Notes: generated by a model from the sequence alone, not told the origin. DNA of 64,000 bases from Prevotella sp. P3-122 (GCF_002251365.1 NZ_NPJH01000030.1:1-64000), one strand, 5' to 3'. Positions 48,819 through 58,954 are shown, numbered from the stretch's first letter. Made by a program: numbers and translations.

Positions 48819-49798
48819 GCACCTGGATAGAGGTCAAAAGAGATATTGCGAGGGGTATTCTTTGGTATATTCCACGTTCCGTCAAGAACATATATGCGGG
48901 TGCGCTTGCCCTGTGGCACAGCATCAATGGCTTCCGTTATGTCCATATAGTTGCCGAACCCCTTTTTGGAGACTATATAGTCGTAGTGGCGGAGATGCTT
49001 CTTCAGGGCCGGCACAGCCTGTACAAGTGCGTCGGCAAGAAGCGATGCCACCTGATGTGCACCATAGACGTTGTAGTGGGTGTTGTCCTTTCTGCCCTTG
49101 GGGATTGACGCTACCTCACCAGGCTTGAACCACATGTGCAGTTTCCTGGAGCCTTCAATACCCATACCCTGCTCAAGGTCGTGAGTTATGCGGTTGGCAT
49201 CAATAAACGGCACGGAGAGTTCCCGGGCAACGTTACGCGGCGACAATAGATAGGCTCCATGAGTATCTATAAGGGTGTCGGAGTTTACTTTCTCGTCCTC
49301 GTATGTGGTGTTGCGCAGAGACTCGTCATCGGTTTCGTTGTCAGGCTGCAGGTAGAAGTTGCGGCGCACCACAGCATTCAGCAGTACCGGTATGCCTCCA
49401 CGCTCACGAGTCTCAGTGACATAGCGTGCCAGGTTCGCATCAAACGTGCTGCCTGGGTCGGTATGGCGGTCGGGCTTAGGTTTCTCGTCGTTGTGGCCGA
49501 ACTGTATGAGCACATAGTCGCCCGGCTTTATGAGCGAGAGCACTTTGTCCCAACGTCCCTCGTCGATGAAACTCTTCGATGACCTTCCGTTGACGGCATG
49601 ATTGTCCACCCGGATTTTAGAACTGAAGAAGCCCTGAAAGGCCATCCCCCACCCTCTTTCGGGATTTGTCTCAGGTTTCGACTTATTTGCGGCCGTAGAG
49701 TCACCAATGATGAATATTGTTGTCTGTCGGGTTCCCGCAGTAAAGAGTATCGCTGCAAGGACAAGCAGGAATAGGTTAGTAAGATGTTTCCTCATCAT
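48797..49798 (-). CDS. Rhamnogalacturonan acetylesterase-like SGNH protein, truncated pectinesterase tail
   Basis: This 333-residue secreted protein has a signal region and SGNH hydrolase motifs: FIIGDSTAANK (about 29-39, catalytic Ser), QFGHND (about 98-103) and DNTHYNVYGA (about 239-248, catalytic pair). The last ~65 residues (YIVSKKGFGNYMDITEAIDA, then GKRTRIYVLDGTW) look like the opening strand-turns of a pectinesterase (PME) beta-helix, but only the first part is present before the stop in the terminator. It seems to be a two-domain pectin esterase that lost its second domain. Confidence 0.82.
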   Translation of the reverse strand: MMRKHLTNLFLLVLAAILFTAGTRQTTIFIIGDSTAANKSKPETNPERGWGMAFQGFFSSKIRVDNHAVNGRSSKSFIDEGRWDKVLSLIKPGDYVLIQFGHNDEKPKPDRHTDPGSTFDANLARYVTETRERGGIPVLLNAVVRRNFYLQPDNETDDESLRNTTYEDEKVNSDTLIDTHGAYLLSPRNVARELSVPFIDANRITHDLEQGMGIEGSRKLHMWFKPGEVASIPKGRKDNTHYNVYGAHQVASLLADALVQAVPALKKHLRHYDYIVSKKGFGNYMDITEAIDAVPQGKRTRIYVLDGTWNIPKNTPRNISFDLYPGAKIIKEG

Positions 49799-49854
49799 GA
49801 TTATTTTGATAGTTTGTTTTAGTAGTGTAAGTCCTTATGCCTTAATCTTTTCAA

Positions 49855-49990
49855 GAATAGTCTGAAAGCTTTACCTTCATCCTTAGGTACCGTCTTTCAG
49901 GCTATTCTCTATTATATCCTGCATTTCATCAAAACACGGGTGCATGTCTCATCAAAAACACGATGCATGTCTCATCGAAATGCGAGGTGC
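49855..49990. repeat. Hairpin and 23-bp tandem repeat after hisS
   Basis: 49855-49869 pairs with 49895-49909 over 15 bp (one G-U), a likely terminator or palindromic repeat. Next, 49926-49990 contains about three 23-bp units starting TCATCAAAA or TCATCGAAA with GCATGTC ends, running up to the hisS stop. The gap 49799-49994 holds nothing else. Confidence 0.65.
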
Positions 49991-49994
49991 GTTC

Positions 49995-51356
49995 TTAGGA
50001 GATATGTTCTATGAGCTCCTGTGCCGTGACAAGTCTCTGCTCTCCCGTCTCCATGTCCTTGAGAGTATACTTGCCCTCGTTCATCTCGTTCTCTCCGGCC
50101 AGAGCCACAAACGGGATATGCTTTGCGTTGGCATAGGCCATCTGTTTCTTCATCTTAGCAGAGTCGGGGAAAATCTCCGTGCGTATGCCTGCTTTCCTTG
50201 CCTGAGAAACAACGGGCATGCAGTATGCCGTCTCTTTCTCGCCGAAGTTGATGAACAGCAACTGCGTGGTGCTTATAGCCTCCTTGGGGTAGAGGTCGAG
50301 AGTGTTGAGGACATCATATATGCGGTCAGCTCCGAAGGATATGCCCACTCCGCTGAGTCCCGGCATTCCGAATATGCCAGTCAGGTTGTCGTAGCGTCCG
50401 CCGCCAGTGATGCTGCCCATAGGTGTGTCCAATGCCTTCACCTCGAATATGGCGCCTGTATAATAGTTCAGTCCCCGAGCAAGTGTCAGGTCAAGCTCCA
50501 TGCTGTTCTTGAGTCCGCATGATTTCAGGGTGTCGAGGATGAACCTTGTCTCCTGCACTCCCTTCAGGCCGGTCTCGCTGTCACGGAGTACATCCGCAAT
50601 GACATCGAGTTTCTCGTCGTTGGTGCCTGTCAGCGACATTATCGGTTGCAGCTTAGCTATTGCCTCGTCGCTGATGCCGTTGGCACGCAGCTCCTCGTTG
50701 ACATTGTCGAGTCCAATCTTGTCGAGCTTGTCTATGGCAACCGTGATGTCCACTATCTTGTCAGCCTCGCCAATAGTCTCAGCCAGTCCTGTGAGTATCT
50801 TGCGGTTATTGATTTTGATGCAGACGTTTATTCCAAAACGGGTGAAAACGGTGTCGACAATCTGCATCAGCTCAACCTCGTTGAGGAGAGAGTCAGAGCC
50901 TACTACGTCGGCGTCACACTGGTAGAACTCACGGTAACGGCCCTTCTGCGGACGGTCAGCACGCCATACGGGCTGTATCTGATAACGTTTGAATGGCAGC
51001 TGCAGCTCATCACGGTGCATGACGACATACCGTGCGAACGGAACAGTAAGGTCGTAGCGCAGTCCTTTCTCGCAAAGGCGGGCGGCAAGGCGCAGAGGAT
51101 TGCGCTCTGTCAGTTCCCCGTCGCTAAGCTTGCTTGTGAAGTCGCCAGAGTTCAGAATCTTGAACAGCAGCTTGTCGCCTTCCTCGCCATACTTGCCCAT
51201 GAGGGTTTGCAATGTCTCCATGGCAGGTGTCTCAATCTGCTGGAAGCCATAAAGGGCATAGACTTCCTTTATGGTGTCGAAGATGTAGTTGCGCTTAGCC
51301 ATCTCCACGGGGCCGAAGTCACGCGTCCCCTTAGGTATGCTTGGTTTGTTTGCCAT
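49995..51356 (-). CDS. hisS: Histidyl-tRNA synthetase
   Basis: The 453-residue class II synthetase charges tRNA-His. It has motif 1 ([16 protein letters not shown]), motif 2 ([21 protein letters not shown]), the His-specific [11 protein letters not shown] and GGGRYDNL motifs, and a C-terminal anticodon-binding domain. It starts 4 bp after purA. Confidence 0.95.
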   Translation of the reverse strand: MANKPSIPKGTRDFGPVEMAKRNYIFDTIKEVYALYGFQQIETPAMETLQTLMGKYGEEGDKLLFKILNSGDFTSKLSDGELTERNPLRLAARLCEKGLRYDLTVPFARYVVMHRDELQLPFKRYQIQPVWRADRPQKGRYREFYQCDADVVGSDSLLNEVELMQIVDTVFTRFGINVCIKINNRKILTGLAETIGEADKIVDITVAIDKLDKIGLDNVNEELRANGISDEAIAKLQPIMSLTGTNDEKLDVIADVLRDSETGLKGVQETRFILDTLKSCGLKNSMELDLTLARGLNYYTGAIFEVKALDTPMGSITGGGRYDNLTGIFGMPGLSGVGISFGADRIYDVLNTLDLYPKEAISTTQLLFINFGEKETAYCMPVVSQARKAGIRTEIFPDSAKMKKQMAYANAKHIPFVALAGENEMNEGKYTLKDMETGEQRLVTAQELIEHIS

Positions 51357-51359
51357 TGC

Positions 51360-52637
51360 TTACTTGTTTCTAATTATTGTCTGTGCACGGTCCGGGCCGA
51401 TGGAGATAATTGTTATAGGTGTTTCGAGGAAGTCCTCAAGGAAGGCGACATAGTCGTTGAACTCTGCCGGGAACTGCTCCTCGCTTGTAAACTGAGTCAT
51501 GTCGGTCTTCCATCCTTTCATCTCCTTGTATATTGGCTCTACGTTGTCAATCTCGTATGGCAGCTCAGTAGTCTCAGAGCCGTCAGGCAGCCTGTATGCC
51601 ACGCATGCCTTAATGGTTTCGAAGCCGTCGAGCACGTCGCTCTTCATCATGATAAGCTCCGTAACGCCATTCACCATAACGGAATAGCGCAGCTGAACGA
51701 GGTCTATCCAGCCACAACGGCGCTCACGGCCTGTTACGGCACCATACTCATGGCCAAGGTCACGGATGAGCTTTCCGGTCTCATCGAAGAGCTCTGTAGG
51801 GAACGGTCCTGCACCAACGCGTGTGCAGTATGCCTTCATAATGCCATAAACGTTGCCTATCCTGTTAGGGCCGATGCCAAGTCCCGTGCATGCTCCTGCG
51901 CAAATGGTGTTGGAGGATGTCACGAAGGGGTAGCTGCCGAAGTCCACATCGAGCATAGTGCCCTGTGCGCCCTCGCAGAGAATGCTCTTGTCCGAGCGCA
52001 GGAGATTGTTTATCTCGTGCTCGCTGTCTACAATTCTGAACTGCTTCATATACTCTACGCCCTCCATCCATGTCTTCTCAACTTCCGTAATGTCGAAGTC
52101 GGTATAGTTCAGTGATGCGAGCATTTGCAGATGTCTCTCCTTATGCGCCTTATACTTTGCCTCGAAGTTGTCGAGGATATCGCCTACTCGCAGGCCGTTG
52201 CGGCTAATCTTGTCGGTGTATGTGGGTCCGATGCCCTTACCGGTAGTTCCCACCTTGTTTTTTCCTTTGGCAGCTTCGTAAGCGGCGTCGAGCAGACGGT
52301 GGGTAGGCATTATGAGGTGTGCCTTGCGTGAAATGTGGAGCCTGTCGCGCAGGTTATGTCCGCTGCGCTCAAGGTCTTTGGCCTCTGCCATGAAGAGGTC
52401 GGGGGCCATTACAACGCCGTTGCCGATGATGTTGACCTTGCCACCCTGGAATATTCCCGACGGGATGCTGCGGAGGACATATTTCTCGCCCTCAAACTCA
52501 AGTGTGTGACCGGCGTTGGGGCCGCCCTGGAACCTTGCCACCACATCATACTTGGGAGTCAAAACGTCGACTACCTTTCCTTTACCTTCGTCGCCCCACT
52601 GTAGTCCCAGCAGGACGTCAACTTTACCTGTACTCAT
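51360..52637 (-). CDS. purA: Adenylosuccinate synthetase
   Basis: PurA makes adenylosuccinate from IMP, Asp and GTP. The 425-residue protein has GLQWGDEGKGKVVD (about 11-24), GPNAGHTL, GTTGKGIGPTYTDK and TGRERRCGWIDLV, all complete. It is in the middle of a tight operon, 8 bp from fur and 4 bp from hisS. Confidence 0.95.
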   Translation of the reverse strand: MSTGKVDVLLGLQWGDEGKGKVVDVLTPKYDVVARFQGGPNAGHTLEFEGEKYVLRSIPSGIFQGGKVNIIGNGVVMAPDLFMAEAKDLERSGHNLRDRLHISRKAHLIMPTHRLLDAAYEAAKGKNKVGTTGKGIGPTYTDKISRNGLRVGDILDNFEAKYKAHKERHLQMLASLNYTDFDITEVEKTWMEGVEYMKQFRIVDSEHEINNLLRSDKSILCEGAQGTMLDVDFGSYPFVTSSNTICAGACTGLGIGPNRIGNVYGIMKAYCTRVGAGPFPTELFDETGKLIRDLGHEYGAVTGRERRCGWIDLVQLRYSVMVNGVTELIMMKSDVLDGFETIKACVAYRLPDGSETTELPYEIDNVEPIYKEMKGWKTDMTQFTSEEQFPAEFNDYVAFLEDFLETPITIISIGPDRAQTIIRNK

Positions 52638-52644
52638 TTGTGTA

Positions 52645-53127
52645 TTATTTGTTTTTTTGTTGTTCCATTAATGTTTTGCTGCGTGTATTCTTAGCCATGC
52701 AAGTGCTGCATATACCATATATGTATAGCGAGAAGCCCTCGCGCCGGAATCTCTGGAGCTTTATGGCCCCAACGGCATCTATCACTATTTGCGACTTTAT
52801 CTCCGTAATCTTGCCGCACACGTTGCATATCTGATGACAATGATTGTTCTCCATGTCGCAAATCTCGTAGCGTGTGCCGGCAGGAAGCCTGTGCCTGATG
52901 ACGATGTGCAGCTTTATGAACAGGCTGATGGTGTTGTAGAGCGTAGCACGGCTCACGGGGAAATTCCTACTGAGCAACCTCTCTCCCAAATCCTCGATAG
53001 TGAAATGACCCGTCATCTCACACACCGCATCCAGGATAGCATATCGCTCAGACGTCTTCCTGTGACGGCTTGTCTCTAAATAGCCATCGAGAGTGGCTTT
53101 CAGTTGTGCCTTTGTCTCAGTGTCCAT
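52645..53127 (-). CDS. Fur-family metal-responsive regulator
   Basis: This 160-residue protein has the winged helix (RNFPVSRATLYNTISLFIK), the metal-sensing region with ICDMENNHCHQICNVCG and the second CxxC pair ICSTC, so a structural zinc site is complete. It could be Fur, Zur or PerR; the sequence alone does not decide. It lies between a pyridoxal-phosphate protein and purA. Confidence 0.9.
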   Translation of the reverse strand: MDTETKAQLKATLDGYLETSRHRKTSERYAILDAVCEMTGHFTIEDLGERLLSRNFPVSRATLYNTISLFIKLHIVIRHRLPAGTRYEICDMENNHCHQICNVCGKITEIKSQIVIDAVGAIKLQRFRREGFSLYIYGICSTCMAKNTRSKTLMEQQKNK

Positions 53128-53157
53128 ACGTCATTTGTCTCCCTTTATCTCCACTTA

Positions 53158-53835
53158 CTAATACACGCGCGGTCCGAAGATGCCCGTCCCTACCCTCACC
53201 ATCGTGGAACGGCATTCCACGGCAATCTTGTAGTCGTGGCTCATGCCCCATGACCTTTCGCGGAAATGGTCGTCGTCAGTGAAATACTTGCTTTTCACCT
53301 CGTCGAAGAAGTCGGCGGCAATGGTCATCTCACGGCGTATCTGCTCCTCGTCATCAACGTTCGATGCCATCATCATAAGTCCGGCTATCCGGACGTTATG
53401 CATTTTGCGCCATTCTCCGTCCTCGAGCAGTTGCCTGCACTGGTCAATGGTCAGCCCGTATTTAGTGGCTTCCTGTGCTACGTGCAGTTCCAGCAGCACG
53501 TCTATTACGCGGTTGTTGCGTGCCGCCTGCTTGTCTATCTCCCTAAGCAGTCGCAGGGAGTCCACGGCCTCTATCATGGATATGTACGGGGCAATGTATT
53601 TCACCTTGTTAGTCTGAAGGTGTCCTATAAAATGCCATTCTATGTCATTTGGCAATGTCGCTACCTTCATCTTAAGCTCTTGCTCATGGCTTTCGCCGAA
53701 GACGCGCTGTCCCTCGTCGTATGCCTCCTGGATGTATTCCGCAGGATGATATTTGCTGATGGCAACCAATCTCACGCCATCAGGCAAACATTCGAGCACC
53801 TGATGAAGATTTTTTGCTACATCAACGTCCGTCAT
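53158..53835 (-). CDS. YggS-type pyridoxal phosphate homeostasis protein
   Basis: This 225-residue PLPBP protein has the PLP-binding lysine in VAISKYHP (about 24-31), FGESHEQEL and IEWHFIGHLQTNK, and the GTGIFGPR end. It controls free PLP and has no known catalytic activity. It overlaps the upstream DUF4494 gene by 4 bp. Confidence 0.92.
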   Translation of the reverse strand: MTDVDVAKNLHQVLECLPDGVRLVAISKYHPAEYIQEAYDEGQRVFGESHEQELKMKVATLPNDIEWHFIGHLQTNKVKYIAPYISMIEAVDSLRLLREIDKQAARNNRVIDVLLELHVAQEATKYGLTIDQCRQLLEDGEWRKMHNVRIAGLMMMASNVDDEEQIRREMTIAADFFDEVKSKYFTDDDHFRERSWGMSHDYKIAVECRSTMVRVGTGIFGPRVY

Positions 53836-54353
53836 GCGTTTTCTCCTTGCTGTTTGTTCTCGTCTGTAAGATACTCGGGGACATCATGCCGCTCTACAGT
53901 CTTCGCTGCTGACGAGTGCTCGTATACATCCATTATCATGGTCTCAGCCACGCTTGAGATGACATAGTCTATCTGTGTACTGCCCATCACCTCGTCGATA
54001 TGCTTCACGGCACCGGGCAGGCTTGCTGCCTGTACGAGATAGTTGACGGCTGTACGCTTCTCCTTCTCCGTTTTCTCGTCGAGGGTTATGAACTGCAGCT
54101 TAGCCTTGTACCATCTGTCGTCATTGGTGTTCTCGCTGAAGAATATCTCGCGGTAGGCGGCATGCTTGATGTCGGTAATCTTAAACTCGCCGCTGATGTA
54201 TGAGGACATCTCTTCTATGATGGTGTTCTCGGCCTCCGTGAAGCTCAGGGCGTCAACCACATATTGCTCCGTAACCTTCTTCTGTGCACCATCCTCCATG
54301 GTCTTCTCATATCTGATTTTGGTCTCGTACCAGTCAGCTGTTCTACTTCTCAT
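53832..54353 (-). CDS. DUF4494 protein
   Basis: This 173-residue protein, common in Bacteroidales next to yggS, has paired domains with WYETKIRYEK and WYKAKLQFITLDEK, a likely duplication of one alpha/beta unit. No signal peptide and no catalytic motif. It is the first gene of the DUF4494-yggS-fur-purA-hisS operon. Function unknown. Confidence 0.85.
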   Translation of the reverse strand: MRSRTADWYETKIRYEKTMEDGAQKKVTEQYVVDALSFTEAENTIIEEMSSYISGEFKITDIKHAAYREIFFSENTNDDRWYKAKLQFITLDEKTEKEKRTAVNYLVQAASLPGAVKHIDEVMGSTQIDYVISSVAETMIMDVYEHSSAAKTVERHDVPEYLTDENKQQGENA

Positions 54354-54390
54354 AATTATATATTTCTGTTTATTTATTAGAATTAGATTG

Positions 54391-54398
54391 CAAAGTTA
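54391..54398 (-). promoter_or_regulatory. Promoter -7 box of the DUF4494-hisS operon
   Basis: On the minus strand this reads TAACTTTG, 38 bp before the DUF4494 start. The -33 element is weak. All five genes are within about 31 bp of each other, so one transcript is likely. Confidence 0.6.
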
Positions 54399-54449
54399 GC
54401 AATTTTTATCGAAAACGAAACATTAAGAGGCAAAAAGTGAGGATAAATG

Positions 54450-55634
54450 TCATTTGCATATCCATGTTGCCTTTTTCCACAGATGCTCCAATGGTCCATG
54501 GCTGTGCTTGGACATCCACCAACGGCAGAAGAGCAGCTGCAGCACAAAGAGTACGACACCGGCAATGCTGCTCACGGTGATGCCCATATATCTGTGGAGG
54601 CCAAATCCCCAGTTGTAATACATCATTGAGCCTACGACGCTCTGTGATATATAGTTGGTTAGGCTCATCTTTCCGTAAGGGGCTATGAACATCAGCTTGC
54701 TGTGCAGCTTGGTGGTGTAGAAGACGATAACGACTCCCGACACGAGCACGAGCATGAAGGCAAAATTTGACAGTGAGCTGATGATTAGATACAGTTGGCC
54801 ATAGAGCGACTCATTGGAGACGAAGTCGCGCAGCATGTTGCCGATGCCGTAGAGCGGGAAGAATGCCGTCAGCGAGAACCCTAACACCTTGCACCAGAAG
54901 CCCAGGTTTTCCCTCAGGAACAGTCCTCTACGGCCAATGAGCATGCCCAGCAGGAACAAGGCGGCAGTCTGGAACACCCGGCCGTGGTCCCATGCCCATG
55001 CAAGGCTGGCAAGCTGTCCCTCCCACAGGTTCACCTTCACCGTCTCGAGGAATGTCCCTGACGACTGCACGGCGAATGTGGCGTCCCAGAAGGCACGTGT
55101 GGGCAGCTGTGGAGCCACAAAGGCGGGGTCGGCAATTGAGCGCAGGACATAGTATAGTGGCATAGGCTGGATGAGCAGCAGGCAGGCCAACGCCAGTACC
55201 CACTTGTCCTTCATCCGGCAGGCAAGAGGCAATATGAAGCCTACAAGCGAATATAGCACAAGCACCTCGGCCGTGAAGAAGCAGGCGTTGATGTTTCCGA
55301 AGACGAACAGCAGTACAAGGCGCCAGCAGAAACGGCCACGGAAGTCGTAGCCACGCATGCGCTGATTGTCATACTGGATGAAGAAGCTGAAACCGAACAG
55401 CAGGGCAAAAACGGCATAGGCCTTACCGCCAAAGGTGAAGAACAGTCCGTCCCATATAGCACGGTCGGTAAACCTCAGCAGGTCGCATTGGCCAGCAGTA
55501 TCAGGAAACGAGTAGAAGTTGAAATGCTCAATAGAGTGTAGGATGATAATGCCCATTACGGCCAGTCCGCGCAGCACGTCGGCAACGTCCACGCGTGGGT
55601 GTCCAATTCTGTGTGTGTCCATTCGAATAGTCAA
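54450..55634 (-). CDS. DUF418 membrane protein
   Basis: This 394-residue protein has about ten transmembrane helices. The N-terminal VADVLRGLAVMGIIILHSIEHF and the C-terminal ISQSVVGSMMYYNWGFGL plus WWMSKHSHGPLEHLWKKATW segments are typical of DUF418 or acyltransferase-3-like proteins. Substrate unknown. Confidence 0.85.
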   Translation of the reverse strand: MTIRMDTHRIGHPRVDVADVLRGLAVMGIIILHSIEHFNFYSFPDTAGQCDLLRFTDRAIWDGLFFTFGGKAYAVFALLFGFSFFIQYDNQRMRGYDFRGRFCWRLVLLFVFGNINACFFTAEVLVLYSLVGFILPLACRMKDKWVLALACLLLIQPMPLYYVLRSIADPAFVAPQLPTRAFWDATFAVQSSGTFLETVKVNLWEGQLASLAWAWDHGRVFQTAALFLLGMLIGRRGLFLRENLGFWCKVLGFSLTAFFPLYGIGNMLRDFVSNESLYGQLYLIISSLSNFAFMLVLVSGVVIVFYTTKLHSKLMFIAPYGKMSLTNYISQSVVGSMMYYNWGFGLHRYMGITVSSIAGVVLFVLQLLFCRWWMSKHSHGPLEHLWKKATWICK

Positions 55635-55669
55635 TGCTTCAATTTAACCTTATTATTATCTTTTCCGTA

Positions 55670-55677
55670 CAAAGGTA
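55670..55677 (-). promoter_or_regulatory. Promoter -7 box for DUF418 gene
   Basis: On the minus strand this reads TACCTTTG, 36 bp before the start at 55634. It is divergent from the box at 55722. Confidence 0.55.
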
Positions 55678-55721
55678 ATATAAAAAAACATCATCAGATA
55701 CATTATTATCGTTTTTTTTCG

Positions 55722-55729
55722 TAATTTTG
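55722..55729 (+). promoter_or_regulatory. Promoter -7 box of the glycosyltransferase cluster
   Basis: TAATTTTG matches TAnnTTTG and ends only 5 bp before the first glycosyltransferase ATG, so the message would be leaderless or nearly so. Confidence 0.55.
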
Positions 55730-55734
55730 CAAAC

Positions 55735-56631
55735 ATGAAACTAACAGTCATCATACCGGTTTACAACGTTGAGGACACCATCGACAGGTGTCTCGACAGC
55801 GTATTGGGGCAGTCGTTTCATGACATGCAGGTCATCATTGTCGACGATGCATCTACTGACGGCAGCAGGGACAAGTGCGAGGCATGGAAGGAAAAAGACC
55901 ATAGGGTGCAGGCCCTATACCACCAGGATAACCAGGGGCTTAGTGCCGCACGCAACACCGCTCTCGCAAAAGCCCGTGGCGAATATGTCACCTTCGTCGA
56001 CAGCGACGATACCGTTGCGCCAGATACGTACAAGAGGCTGTTCGACATCTTGAACTCACATCCCGACTATGACATCCTTGAATATCCTGTATACGAGAAA
56101 TACGGTAACATAGCCCGTCAGCGCATACTCTATTTCGGGAAGGACACAGAGTATGCCGACATGAGGCAATACTGGCTGAAAGGCAAGGCATACAGACATG
56201 CCTACGCATGGAACAAGGTATATAGAAGGGAACTGTTCCGCGGACTCACCTATCCTGTGGGCAAGAAATTCGAGGATGTCTACATCCTTCCGCAGCTGTT
56301 GAGCCGCTGCAAGCTCGTCGCTACCACCTCCGTGGGACTGTACCATTATTACCTGAACCCGCGCGGCATCACCCAGACTGCTGACGGGAAGGCAATGACA
56401 GACTTGCTCGAAGCTCATTTGCAAGTACTCCCCGAGGTCCACGACGCCATATACCATTCCCACGTTCTGAATATCGCTCTCGATGTATATGAGCGTACGG
56501 GCATTGCCCACGAACTGCCCCGGTTTGACTATTCGCTAACGCTGAAACAGAAAGTACTAAACTTAATAGGACTAAAGAAACTATGCCAACTGAACAAGTT
56601 CCTACACAGGTTCTACCGAAGAAGCCGCTGA
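55735..56631 (+). CDS. Family 2 glycosyltransferase
   Basis: This 298-residue GT-A enzyme has the N-terminal VIIPVYNVEDTIDRCLDSVL (about 5-24), DDASTDGS, and the metal-binding FVDSDD (about 85-90). It probably adds a sugar to a cell-surface polysaccharide or lipid. Its last 49 bp overlap the next gene in another frame. Confidence 0.9.
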   Translation: MKLTVIIPVYNVEDTIDRCLDSVLGQSFHDMQVIIVDDASTDGSRDKCEAWKEKDHRVQALYHQDNQGLSAARNTALAKARGEYVTFVDSDDTVAPDTYKRLFDILNSHPDYDILEYPVYEKYGNIARQRILYFGKDTEYADMRQYWLKGKAYRHAYAWNKVYRRELFRGLTYPVGKKFEDVYILPQLLSRCKLVATTSVGLYHYYLNPRGITQTADGKAMTDLLEAHLQVLPEVHDAIYHSHVLNIALDVYERTGIAHELPRFDYSLTLKQKVLNLIGLKKLCQLNKFLHRFYRRSR

Positions 56632-57563
56632 TCAGCTTCATCGTTACAACATACAATACTCCTGTCGAGATGCTTGCCGACTGTCTTGACAGTATTACCT
56701 GCCTGTCATTGTCAAATAGTGACAGGGAGATTATCATTGTCGATGACGGGAGTGACCCTCCCGCAATAACGGTACTGACCGACATACAGGACGACATTAT
56801 ATATATACGGCAGCCAAACAAGGGACCGTCCGAGGCCAGGAACATGGGAATAAAGGCCGCTACGGGAACATACATACAGTTTATCGATGGCGACGACATG
56901 CTGCTGCGCGGAGCCTACGAGCATTGCATAGACATCGTCAGATACCAGTCGCCGGACATGGTGGTGTTCAATTTCACGAACAGCTCTGTCACCGAGACTC
57001 CCTTCAGCTTTGACGGTCCGATGACGGGCACCTCGTATATGCACAACAACAACCTTCGGGGCAGTGTCTGGACGTATGTCTTCCGCAGGAACATCCTTGG
57101 CGACCTGCGCTTCACGTCAGGCCAGAACTACTGCGAGGACGAGGAGTTTACGGCTCGGCTTGTCCTCAGGGCTGAGAAGCTCATTGCCACAGATGCTCAC
57201 GCCTACTACTACCGGCTACATTCGGAGTCGCTGACGGGAAGCCGGACACCAAGGAAAGTGATGACAAGGCTGACCAATCATTTTGATACCATTTGCCGTC
57301 TACACTACATTGGCGAGCGTCTGCCCGAGGCTGCCAAGATGGCCATGCGGCGCAGGGTGGCCCAGCTGTCTATGGACTATCTCTACAATACCGCACGCCT
57401 GACACACTCCATCGACAAGCTCAACGAGGCCACCGGCAAGCTGCGCGAACTGGGGCTGTTCCCGCTCCCCGACAAACACTACACGGCAAAATACTCACTG
57501 TTCCGCCGTCTTGTCAATTACAAGGCTGGCAGGTACCTTCTCTTGTTAATGACGGCAAAGTGA
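56583..57563 (+). CDS. Family 2 glycosyltransferase
   Basis: This 326-residue GT-A enzyme has FIVTTYNTPVEMLADCLDSI (about 20-39), DDGSDPP and FIDGDDML (about 99-106). The start ATG 56583 lies 49 bp inside the previous gene; no later Met gives a complete N-terminus, so the overlap is real. It shares its TGATG junction with the next gene. Confidence 0.88.
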   Translation: MPTEQVPTQVLPKKPLISFIVTTYNTPVEMLADCLDSITCLSLSNSDREIIIVDDGSDPPAITVLTDIQDDIIYIRQPNKGPSEARNMGIKAATGTYIQFIDGDDMLLRGAYEHCIDIVRYQSPDMVVFNFTNSSVTETPFSFDGPMTGTSYMHNNNLRGSVWTYVFRRNILGDLRFTSGQNYCEDEEFTARLVLRAEKLIATDAHAYYYRLHSESLTGSRTPRKVMTRLTNHFDTICRLHYIGERLPEAAKMAMRRRVAQLSMDYLYNTARLTHSIDKLNEATGKLRELGLFPLPDKHYTAKYSLFRRLVNYKAGRYLLLLMTAK

Positions 57564-58660
57564 TGAGGATACTGCTCTTAGGCGAATACAGCAATGTCCA
57601 CTGGACGTTGGCCAAAGGTCTCAGGACTCTTGGCCATGAGGTGACGGTTGCCTCAAACGGGGACTTCTGGAAAAACTATCCCCGCGACATAGACCTTGCG
57701 CGCCACGAGGGACCTCTTGGCGGGGCCATGCTCATGTGCAGGATTGCGGCAAGCCTGCCAAGGATGAGGGGCTATGACATCGTACAGCTCATCAATCCGA
57801 TGTTCATGGAACTGAAGGCCGAGAGGCTGTTCCCGATATACAACTTCCTGCGCAGGCACAACGGGAAGGTCATTCTTGGAGCTTTCGGCATGGATTACTA
57901 TTGGGTGCACGAGAATATCACGAGGAAGCCTTTCCGGTATGGCGACTTCAACATTGGCGACACCCTGCGCGATACTCCTGACACACGCAAGGAGAAGGCA
58001 GACTGGCTCTGTACCCCCAAACAGAGGCTCAACGAGCTCATAGCACACGACTGCGACAGCATCGTGGCAGGACTTTACGAATACTATGAATGTTATCATC
58101 CGCTGTTTCCCGACAAGACGCAGTTCATTCCGTTCCCCATTGTCAGCAAGGATGTCACCATCGGCCCACGGCAGAGCAACCAGCCTCTGCGGCTCTTCAT
58201 TGGCGTCAACAAGCCACGCTCGGCATACAAGGGTACTGATATCATGCTCCGTGCCGCACGCGACGCCGCACGCGACTATCCCGACAAGATAAAGCTCGCT
58301 GTTGCAGAGAACATTCCTTTTGCCGAATACACAAGGATGATGGAGGGCAGCGACGCCATCCTCGACCAGCTATACAGCTACACGCCGTCAATGAATCCGC
58401 TTGAGGCCATGTCGCGCGGCATAATATGTATTGGTGGCGGAGAGCCGGAGAACTATGCCATACTGCACGAGGACCGCCTCCGTCCAATTGTAAATGTCCT
58501 TCCTACCTACGAGAGTGTCTACAACGCCATCGTAGACCTTGCCGCAAGACAAGAGGACATAACAACCATGCAGCGCCAGAGCGTGGAGTATATACGCAAG
58601 CACCACGACTATATAAAAGTGGCAAGGGAATACGAGGCGCTGTATCAATGCGCGCTGTAG
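57563..58660 (+). CDS. GT-B-type glycosyltransferase
   Basis: The frame is open from further upstream, but ATG 57563, overlapping the previous stop by one base, gives MRILLLGEYSNVHWTLAKGL, the standard N-terminus. The 365-residue protein has GT-B features, with a C-terminal PSMNPLEAMSRGIICIGGGE segment like the sugar-nucleotide site of GT1/GT4 enzymes. The last four codons and stop lie in a dispersed repeat (58651-58880). Confidence 0.82.
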   Translation: MRILLLGEYSNVHWTLAKGLRTLGHEVTVASNGDFWKNYPRDIDLARHEGPLGGAMLMCRIAASLPRMRGYDIVQLINPMFMELKAERLFPIYNFLRRHNGKVILGAFGMDYYWVHENITRKPFRYGDFNIGDTLRDTPDTRKEKADWLCTPKQRLNELIAHDCDSIVAGLYEYYECYHPLFPDKTQFIPFPIVSKDVTIGPRQSNQPLRLFIGVNKPRSAYKGTDIMLRAARDAARDYPDKIKLAVAENIPFAEYTRMMEGSDAILDQLYSYTPSMNPLEAMSRGIICIGGGEPENYAILHEDRLRPIVNVLPTYESVYNAIVDLAARQEDITTMQRQSVEYIRKHHDYIKVAREYEALYQCAL

Positions 58661-58880
58661 GCGCAGAAGCGCACAGCCCAGGGTAAATGTAGCGTAGCGA
58701 AATGACACCCTGGGTTATGTAATGTGGGTGATGTTCGCCCTGCTAAGGGCAAAAGCATAGACAACAGCAGGACAAAATATAACGCTTTTGCGCTTACAGC
58801 GCGCATTGATTATATTACAATAATACCCAGGGTGCCGCTACGCTTTACCCTGGGCTATGTGCTTCTGCGCTTACAGCGCG
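58651..58880. repeat. Dispersed hairpin repeat, family A, copy 2
   Basis: The element opens with CGCGCTGTAGGCGCAGAAGC (58651) and closes with its inverse at about 58861-58880; the arms 58651-58700 and 58836-58880 are near-complete inverses. CCCAGGGT/ACCCTGGG hairpins occur inside both arms, and an inner CGCTTTTGCGCTTACAGCGCG (58783-58803) matches copy 1 at 31338-31358. The element supplies the stop codon of the glycosyltransferase at 57563-58660. Confidence 0.85.
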
Positions 58881-58898
58881 TGCTGACTACGGTATTGT

Positions 58899-58938
58899 CC
58901 CTTATCTCCCCTTATCTCCTCTTAACTCCACTTATCTT
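58899..58938. repeat. CTTATCTCC simple repeat
   Basis: About four imperfect 10-bp units of the form CTTATCTCCC run just after repeat A and before the convergent gene end at 58955. The same kind of tract occurs at 60101-60168, and a reverse-complement kind at 6617-6681. Confidence 0.6.
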
Positions 58939-58954
58939 CAAAAAACTCCAGAGA